A stretch of DNA of 10,300 nucleotides from Ekhidna sp. (GTDB lineage Bacteria > Bacteroidota > Bacteroidia > Cytophagales > Cyclobacteriaceae), in NCBI GenBank assembly GCA_013214445.1, contig JABSPG010000011.1, forward strand, positions 1 to 10,300, read 5' to 3'. The first letter of the stretch is position 1, and every line of letters starts with the position of its first letter. The notes beneath the pieces were generated by a model. It was not told the DNA's origin, made no database searches, and was given only the letters and a program-made list of their open reading frames with translations. The position numbers and the translations under genes are program-made. This document shows positions 6,001-10,300 of this stretch, one piece after another.

Positions 6001-8979
6001 AGAAATTGCACCAGCAAATGTTTGTACTTGAGAGTTTGCAGCAATAGCAATAGACTGGTTCTCAATACGAATCTCCGCAATCTCGATATCAAAACCGGCA
6101 GGTTCAGACGAAATAAGACGAAGGCCTCCACGGAATTGAACACCTGAGGCTGGAAAATCTACGTTACCGCTTGGACCAAATGTCCCTGCAAGGGTCTTAA
6201 CACCTGTTGTTGTGAAAGATGAAGCTGCAATGTCAATTTCTTCAAGATGGTTACCGTTCTGATCAAGAATAGACGCTGTGAAAGCTAAGACAACAGTACC
6301 ATCCGCCGGGAGATTAGTTACACGGAAAAGAGCGTAGCAACGGTATGTTTGACCACCTCTAATATTTGCTGTGCCTCTTGTGTAATGTTTGTCACCAATG
6401 TTAGACCAGTTATATAGAACAGTTTCACCTAGGTTAGAATCGATTTGGACTGTTCCATTAGCACTTAATGTTGAATCAGGACCCCCTGCGGCGACAGTAT
6501 TCACAAACTCATCAAGAAGAGACGCTCTATATGGAAGGTTTGACGAGTAATTTCTGTTAGCTCTAGTTTCAATCGTATCTACACGACTAGCGTCCGCTTT
6601 ACCAGTTTGAAGATTTCCTGTAGCTGTTTCAACAGTTTCAACACGACCCTCAACTTGAGCAATAGACGGAATATCTTCAGCATTGGCACTTAGTTCAATA
6701 GTAGCTCGTGCAACTAGAATACCTGTGGTATCACCACTATCTACAAAAATTCCGAAGAAGTCTCCGTTGAATACTCCAACACTGTTTGGAGCAACATCAT
6801 AATAGAAGGTATACCATCTCCAAGTAGAATCAACAGGAATAGTACCACTCGATGTACTTAAGAGACCCGAATTACCAGCGTCCGCTGTCGAATAAACTAC
6901 GGCAAAACTGGATGCAGGATTTGTAGGAGCAGCCCGAGCAAGTACCGCCATTCTAATTTTACGGTCAGCAAAGTTAATAGCAATGTCCTGAGGAACATTT
7001 AACCAAGCCCCTGATGTATTACCAGTAGTATCGACAGACGAAACGTCACCAGATTGTCTGATCTCAAGAACATTGGAACCGAAATAGTTTTCAGAAGTTT
7101 GTGTAACAGTAACACTTGAACCTACATTCACATCAGAAAGTTCGTCGTACTGTTGAAAAAATCCGAGACCTTGTTGTTGAATTTCAGTAAGATTGACTTC
7201 TAGTTCGTCTACTCGTGTCGCTTCTGCGTAAGTATTAGGAATATCAACAAGTGTTGCATCAATAGAATTAATAGCTGCTTCGATTGTTTGACCTTGAAAG
7301 CGGAAATTGTCAAAACGACCTTCAATGTCTGTAATATCATCTTCTGTAATAGTTACTCGTCCATTAAGACCAACAATATCGTCCCTAGCTTGGTTTGCTA
7401 CACTTGAGATACCATTAACAACTTCAACGGATGCTTTACCTGTTTCAAGGTCTGCGACTGCTTCAATTGTTTCATCGTAAAACGTTTCAAGAGTTTTTGA
7501 AGATTGGCTGACTGTATCTAGACGACCTTCAATAGTAACAACGTCACCTTCGGTAGTTATAAGTCTTCCATCAATACCAATAATATCTGTTTCAGCAGTT
7601 CCTACTCTGTTTGTCAGGTTTGTAATAACTGTCGTCGTTGCGACGTTACCATTCAAATTAGAAATAAAGTTTTGTGTCTGAGTGAAAAACGCTTCAATGT
7701 TTGTTCCAGAGGCATTAACAGAATCTAATCGACCACGTTCAGTAGCAATAGCATCTGTATTACCTTGGATATTGATACCATCAGAAATAATAGCTAGGCG
7801 GTTTGTTTCAGCTTGTGTGCCGATTGTATTGACAACAGAAAGATCCGCTTTACCTGTTTCAAGATTAGAAATCCCAGTTACTGTGTTATTAGCAAATGTC
7901 GCTAGATCAATATTTTCCGTCGTTAGATTATTAATCGTACCGTTAATTGTATCAATACGACCTCTCTCAATGACAAGTTCACCATCAAGTTCACCGATAT
8001 CAGTTGTTGCTTGGTTTACATCTGTACGAAGATCATCAGTTACTGTAATAGTTGCGTATGTACCAGGAAGGCTTGACTCAAGCGTATTGTAATTGGTAAG
8101 GAATGTTTCGAGATTAATTCCACTTGAGTTGATATTATTAACACGACCAGTAAGGGTAGAAACGTTATCAGTATTTGTCTGTAAAGTACCTGTAAGTGTA
8201 CCGATAGCTGTTGTATTATCACCGACAGTAGTACTTAGTGTGTTGAAATTAGTAAGTTGTGCATATGTCCCATCAAGGCTTGAAATAGCTGTTGTTGTAT
8301 CGTCAAAGAATGTTTCAATTGTCGTACCGCTTGAATTAATATTGTCGATACGATCTGTAATAGTAGAAATACCTGTAACAGCACCATCAGCAGTTGTTTG
8401 AGCAGTTTGGACGTCTGTACCAAGTTGATTAACTACTGAAACTTCAGCTTTATCTGTAGCAAGACTTGCAAGAGTTGACTTAGCAGATGTAACAAAAGCT
8501 TCAATCGTCGTGTTCGGAACGGCAGAATCTACGTTATCTAGACGTGAGCGAAGTTGTTCAATTTGAGCAGAAGTTGTTGTTCCTCCAGCGCCTAAAGTTG
8601 ACAAAGTTTGATTTGTCTGAGTAACAAAAGAAACAAGTGAAATACCATCACCAACAACATCATCAATTGTAGATTGAATAGATGTAACCTGAGAGGCGCT
8701 GGCGTAGTTGGTATCAAGGTTCGCAATGACTGTATTCGTCGTACCTACAAAGGCTTCAAAAGTACTTCCTGTCCCATTGGCATCGTTCAATCTAGCTGCA
8801 ATAGCATCTGTTTGAGTAACAAGTTCACCATTAGCCGTAGAAATACGATTAATCTCTTTAGTAATAGTTACACGATCTCTAAATAGCTTCTCAACGTTCT
8901 GGAAGGCTACTTCAAGGTATTTACGAAGAGTGTCGTCTAGGTCTTTAGGTGGAACTGGAAGTGAGGTACGATTAACCAT
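3046..8979 (-). CDS. Giant modular tail fibre / tail-tip protein (1977 aa)
   Basis: Very long, Thr/Ser/Asp/Asn-rich and without a signal peptide or membrane segment, as expected of a trimeric phage fibre that contacts the host surface. Layout seen: an N-terminal part (1-71) containing PVPPKDLDDTLRKYLEVAF, possibly the particle-attachment end; coiled-coil-like modules (about 72-600); five probable beta-sandwich domains in order A-B-B-B-A (A 611-768, B 812-973, B 1014-1187, B 1254-1418, A 1491-1640); a helical linker rich in Ala, Gln and Thr (about 1645-1790); a segment (about 1794-1850) reading YTIQIDGNGRLSSIRLVDDG, then an ELNADIITAGTLD stretch; and a beta-rich C-terminal knob (about 1867-1977). 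The 1794-1850 segment resembles the C-terminal region of lambda gpJ-like tail tip proteins (DUF1983 type). The motif L-x-x-x-[YK]-A-x-x-x-V-x-x-[LI] recurs about 13 times as a linker. ATG is backed by a good Shine-Dalgarno; the stop is TAG. The fibre call is firm; exact attachment and receptor are unknown. Confidence 0.85.
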   Translation of the reverse strand: MVNRTSLPVPPKDLDDTLRKYLEVAFQNVEKLFRDRVTITKEINRISTANGELVTQTDAIAARLNDANGTGSTFEAFVGTTNTVIANLDTNYASASQVTSIQSTIDDVVGDGISLVSFVTQTNQTLSTLGAGGTTTSAQIEQLRSRLDNVDSAVPNTTIEAFVTSAKSTLASLATDKAEVSVVNQLGTDVQTAQTTADGAVTGISTITDRIDNINSSGTTIETFFDDTTTAISSLDGTYAQLTNFNTLSTTVGDNTTAIGTLTGTLQTNTDNVSTLTGRVNNINSSGINLETFLTNYNTLESSLPGTYATITVTDDLRTDVNQATTDIGELDGELVIERGRIDTINGTINNLTTENIDLATFANNTVTGISNLETGKADLSVVNTIGTQAETNRLAIISDGINIQGNTDAIATERGRLDSVNASGTNIEAFFTQTQNFISNLNGNVATTTVITNLTNRVGTAETDIIGIDGRLITTEGDVVTIEGRLDTVSQSSKTLETFYDETIEAVADLETGKASVEVVNGISSVANQARDDIVGLNGRVTITEDDITDIEGRFDNFRFQGQTIEAAINSIDATLVDIPNTYAEATRVDELEVNLTEIQQQGLGFFQQYDELSDVNVGSSVTVTQTSENYFGSNVLEIRQSGDVSSVDTTGNTSGAWLNVPQDIAINFADRKIRMAVLARAAPTNPASSFAVVYSTADAGNSGLLSTSSGTIPVDSTWRWYTFYYDVAPNSVGVFNGDFFGIFVDSGDTTGILVARATIELSANAEDIPSIAQVEGRVETVETATGNLQTGKADASRVDTIETRANRNYSSNLPYRASLLDEFVNTVAAGGPDSTLSANGTVQIDSNLGETVLYNWSNIGDKHYTRGTANIRGGQTYRCYALFRVTNLPADGTVVLAFTASILDQNGNHLEEIDIAASSFTTTGVKTLAGTFGPSGNVDFPASGVQFRGGLRLISSEPAGFDIEIAEIRIENQSIAIAANSQVQTFAGAISDLENEKAEASLVTSIQAGLTESTSYIFPSRASVLSQFSNSRFGNPSSLSDVTATVVTDNELGACAELNWTTVGTNIMTKGVIPTFPTTRKYRLRCTFRIVSMPSDANVRFGFVAAGMEGDYTEKTNSTRFFPSTEYTSTGVYTLESTIGPSGSTGLTTTFPSANLADIYRFGFRLDTSESSTGGVIVRVASFEIDDITDINAIQTDVTSINDTLNPLVNTTVVDLRSDVDDALAATVSLENDKAEASRVDSLESIAIGTSTTLVPSTLNNLEQFTPERYGLPENVPAASGPIINDPDIGTSIEQTWTASGTRLLHRPLIPVTETPTFKVRVIFKIVSLPTDGVADISLGGWVLDGTGTGLTGSTFGTSTDYTTTGVKVLEGTYGPLGTADYSSFTDAVYARFGLRMSSADPSPGVTIRVASIEVTDITDITNTNNLLTTTVGNLDTLTQEVTSVRGIAETNESTIADLPNQYAASTRVDTLEADVTTLQETGSQFTVVYDALDVGTTGSAATSEFRANVFGQAGVVTVRNVSSVTPDTTGNTNGYYVGIPRDTALNFMGKRIRIDVLAKQPSLDPSTTFAVVYSTADNGNSGLLAGSSNLTGSWQFYTFYYDVPIAISGGGDVLGIFSTGTNGQGVEIARATIQYALDSEDPTFSNLNSTVENVQTTVSTIEGDYTTASDLTSLSSTLTGQISQAETDAINTAGTNATNYTNTREGAIRSDLGADINQAEADAITAAANLDQTLETRVEGALGGTLEALSAAGQTLTSQIGDVNASVTTLANTRVTQVENDLGSLETNLSASYTIQIDGNGRLSSIRLVDDGSTSAIELNADIITAGTLDVDTLIATEAIIGNKIQRGAITESYVDELGTDSFSGTTYRNNKVEVQIPSLNINDFVEVNTYIRYADTQHDIEWKAGDFTQGLNIPTVNFDKINYSSVPSNKRFYRNYFLLEGQNGNTRITLRPSAEGSGDQWYYARLEVIVTKK
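4060..4509 (-). repeat. Fibre beta domain A, copy 2
   Basis: Residues about 1491-1640. It matches copy 1 through YDALDVG, DTTGNTNGYYVGIPRDTALN, TTFAVVYSTADNGNSGLL, WQFYTFYYDVP and GVEIARATIQY. Similarity extends into the preceding linker (YAASTRVDTLEADVT versus YAEATRVDELEVNLT), so linker and domain were probably duplicated together. Confidence 0.7.
4726..5220 (-). repeat. Fibre beta domain B, copy 3
   Basis: Residues about 1254-1418. It carries the same landmarks as copy 2: FKIVSLPTDGVADI, TTGVKVLEGTYGPLG, RFGLRMSSADPS and TIRVASIEVTDITDI. The conserved Ser in the closing strand lies 230 residues after its counterpart in copy 2. Confidence 0.65.
5419..5940 (-). repeat. Fibre beta domain B, copy 2
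   Basis: Residues about 1014-1187. It repeats the B pattern: PSRASVLSQF at the start, FRIVSMPSDANV, STGVYTLESTIGPSG, RFGFRLDTSES and a closing VIVRVASFEIDD. It is closest to copy 3, with which it shares the R-V-A-S-x-E-[IV]-x-D-I-T-D-I exit. Confidence 0.65.
6061..6546 (-). repeat. Fibre beta domain B, copy 1
   Basis: Residues about 812-973. Shared marks of the B type are an opening hydrophobic/aromatic stretch with RASLLDEF, a strand F-R-V-x-x-L-P-x-D-G, a T-T-G-V-K-x-L-x-G-T-F-G-P-S-G block, and a closing strand FDIEIAEIRIE. Fold and ligand are unknown. Confidence 0.65.
6676..7149 (-). repeat. Fibre beta domain A, copy 1
   Basis: Residues about 611-768. Markers are DTTGNTSGAWLNVPQDIAIN, a SSFAVVYSTADAGNSGLL stretch, WRWYTFYYDV and GILVARATIEL. 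Alternating hydrophobic strands and aromatic residues suggest a jelly-roll domain of carbohydrate-binding type, which is an inference. It matches the copy at 4060-4509 block by block. Confidence 0.7.
7291..8325 (-). repeat. Five tandem 69-residue coiled-coil-like repeats in the fibre
   Basis: Fibre residues 219-287, 288-356, 357-425, 426-494 and 495-563 are each exactly 69 residues with no gaps. Each begins with a variant of T-x-[IL]-E-x-F, has a middle [YKV]-A-x-x-x-V-x-x-[LI], and ends with a variant of G-R-[LIV]-[DN]-x-[VI]-N-x-S-G. The preceding module, residues 157-218, is 62 residues, exactly seven shorter. Two still shorter, more diverged modules cover 72-112 and 113-156, and a partial one starts at 564. 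The protein repeats are clear; the DNA copies are diverged. Confidence 0.85.
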
Positions 8980-10300
8980 TACCTTCTCCCTGAACGTTTA
9001 ATCCTGAGTTTACTTTTACCCAATTTATAGTCAAAATCGATTCCTTCTGACTCATATTTTATACTAATTGTACGGGCTCTAAGGCGAAAATCTTCATATC
9101 GCTTACCGACAGGAATCTCAAATGGACCTTTAATAATCTGCTCTGTGTGTTGAGGATATTCTTTACCTGTAAGTGTTACAGACATTGACCCTACAAAATT
9201 ATTAATATCAGGAATAAATCTATCGCAGAACTGAAGTTCGTCACCATTTTCGATATCAAAGTCAGCAGATTCAATCCATGAGTACATAGCCTCACCGTTA
9301 GCATTCAGTCCAACTTCGTGTTCATAGACAACACCTGAAGCATCGCAACCAATTGGATTAGGGAAAATCTCATTGTTAACCCAAGCTGTTCGATCTAGTG
9401 TGCCGTCGTACCAGACTTTTTCGATATAGTTGTAGACAATGTAACGATTGTTCTCTTGAGAACCTTCGGCTGGATAGAACCACCAGATTTCGTTGAACTG
9501 TGTATTGATCCCTGCATAGACTTTTTCTTTTTGAACTCTGTTGATACTTTCTTTATTTCCTGGTTCAAAAAGAGCTTCGTCTAGAGACGTTCGAATTTTC
9601 TCAACAGCTGCCCCTGCGTATCTGTAAAACGCGTCTGTACCCATCCAAAACACTTCGCCGTCAATTTCGATATGACCGTGAGGACTAATAATCCCACAAG
9701 AGCTACCAATATTACTAAAATCAAAAACGTCCGTATCGCCAGTTGTATCCATAAAGAAACAGTCTGTATCGGACCATAGGAGTGAACCTGTTCTGACATT
9801 ACGTCCTCCAATAAGTTTAGAACCGCCCTGAAGAAGTTTAAAACCTGCAATTGAGTTTTCTGCAACAGGGTCCCATTGGTTGTAATTCTCCGCGTTACTC
9901 CAACGAACGAGCATTGGGTTATAAACAGCATCAAGGCCTGTACATCCAAGAGCGATAAGAAAGGGTGTAGGTGAGTGAATAAGAAGGGTCGTTACTTGAG
10001 CAGGTGCATTACCAATAGCCGTAGCATCTCCACCTACAGAACGATCCCAAAAAATAGGCTGTTGTCCTGAGAAACACGCAATAAGGTCTTCACCAAAGTT
10101 ATCAATTGACCAATTAGAAAGAGGAATAAGGCCCGCTGATGATGTGTCTCCTTGGCCAAACAAACCTGAACCAAATGTCCCTGAACCCCAACCACGAGAA
10201 AATGAGTTACTAGTAGGACCTGTTGTAAATCCTGTAGGTGAAATGTCTGACCACGATGCGTCTTCTAGTACAAAAAGACCTTGTTCAGTACCTAATGCAA
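8979..10300 (-). CDS. Tail nozzle/stabilisation-like virion protein (5' end outside window)
   Basis: The reading frame is open to the right edge, so the start lies beyond 10300; 439 residues are visible, ending in TAA at 8979-8981. A TTG at 10161-10163 is in frame but is not a credible start because meaningful protein continues upstream of it. Visible residues 34-50 form a Gly/aromatic motif (SRGWGSGTFGSGLFGQG), followed by NWSIDNFGEDLIA, then repeated beta-rich blocks with WMGTDAFYRY, EIWWFYPAEGS and RYIVYNYIEKVWYDGTLDRT. The C-terminus ends in a basic tail closing with SGRR. From memory this pattern (NFGEDL, an E-W-W-F-Y-P block, a Y-N-Y-x-E-x-x-W block, a terminal G-R-R) is common in virion proteins of short-tailed phages annotated as stabilisation, tail tubular B or nozzle proteins, which are beta-propeller-like. 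The role at the distal tail tube is inferred. It overlaps the fibre gene by one base (TAATG), suggesting coupled translation. Other tail-associated beta proteins are possible. Confidence 0.72.
   Translation of the reverse strand, partial: ALGTEQGLFVLEDASWSDISPTGFTTGPTSNSFSRGWGSGTFGSGLFGQGDTSSAGLIPLSNWSIDNFGEDLIACFSGQQPIFWDRSVGGDATAIGNAPAQVTTLLIHSPTPFLIALGCTGLDAVYNPMLVRWSNAENYNQWDPVAENSIAGFKLLQGGSKLIGGRNVRTGSLLWSDTDCFFMDTTGDTDVFDFSNIGSSCGIISPHGHIEIDGEVFWMGTDAFYRYAGAAVEKIRTSLDEALFEPGNKESINRVQKEKVYAGINTQFNEIWWFYPAEGSQENNRYIVYNYIEKVWYDGTLDRTAWVNNEIFPNPIGCDASGVVYEHEVGLNANGEAMYSWIESADFDIENGDELQFCDRFIPDINNFVGSMSVTLTGKEYPQHTEQIIKGPFEIPVGKRYEDFRLRARTISIKYESEGIDFDYKLGKSKLRIKRSGRR
8982..8991 (-). promoter_or_regulatory. 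Ribosome binding site of the fibre gene
   Basis: On the minus strand the sequence AGGGAGAAGG ends two bases before ATG at 8979, placing GGAG six bases upstream of the start. The site lies inside the last codons of the upstream gene, whose TAA shares its final A with the fibre ATG. This supports ATG 8979 as the true start and tight translational coupling. Confidence 0.7.

Noticed and set aside
7682..8092. Open plus-strand frame of 136 codons opposite the fibre repeats, with similar ones at 8093-8401 and 1296-1676
   Set aside because: These mirror repetitive or Ala/Thr/Ser-rich minus-strand coding sequence, have low-complexity translations and recognisable proteins on the other strand.
7291..8325. 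Tandem repeats as a CRISPR array or satellite DNA
   Set aside because: The periodicity is at protein level within one continuous reading frame; DNA copies are diverged and there are no identical repeats with unique spacers.
9581..9949. Minus-strand 122-codon frame with a hydrophobic centre
   Set aside because: Out-of-frame shadow inside the nozzle-like gene, whose own frame has coherent family motifs over the same bases.
10161..10163. TTG as the start of the nozzle-like gene
   Set aside because: The frame continues upstream to the window edge with a conserved-looking Gly/aromatic stretch, so this codon is an internal leucine.

Overview
The window looks like part of the virion-structure operon of a tailed bacteriophage (or prophage), probably one with a short, podovirus-type tail. 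Every gene I can support lies on the minus strand, so transcription runs from high to low coordinates. Coding is wall to wall: genes overlap by 1, 8 and 41 nt or are separated by 1 and 15 nt, and no stretch lacks a gene. There are no RNA genes, CRISPR arrays, insertion sequences, integrase or replication genes. Nothing identifies the host. Hand-counted 60-nt blocks in most genes are about 40-47% GC.

In transcription order: (1) 10300-8979, the 3' part of a tail-nozzle/stabilisation-like structural protein whose start is outside the window; (2) 8979-3046, a 1977-residue tail fibre or tail-tip protein; (3) 3030-2839, a 63-residue small virion-associated-like protein; (4) 2879-2448, a 143-residue GNAT-like protein, clearly AT-richer than its neighbours; (5) 2455-695, a 586-residue protein resembling phage internal virion/DNA-ejection proteins, with a TTG start; (6) 693-1, the first 231 residues of a further protein that runs off the left edge, probably another large ejection-type protein.

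Taken together these would build the tail end of the particle: the nozzle-like protein closes the tail tube, the fibre contacts the host, and the last two proteins are candidates for leaving the virion with the DNA and crossing the cell envelope. Roles are inferred from sequence character and order; no homology search was possible.

The most unusual object is the giant fibre. Its N-terminal third is a chain of coiled-coil-like modules, five of them exactly 69 residues long, preceded by one that is exactly one heptad shorter. Its middle carries five probable beta-sandwich domains of two kinds in the mirror-like order A-B-B-B-A, joined by the same linker motif. Near its C-terminus is a segment resembling the C-terminal part of lambda-J-type tail tip proteins. 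A second point of interest is the fibre/small-gene junction: the two frames are the same, separated by one amber codon, and a perfect extended -10 motif sits where it could start a leaderless transcript.
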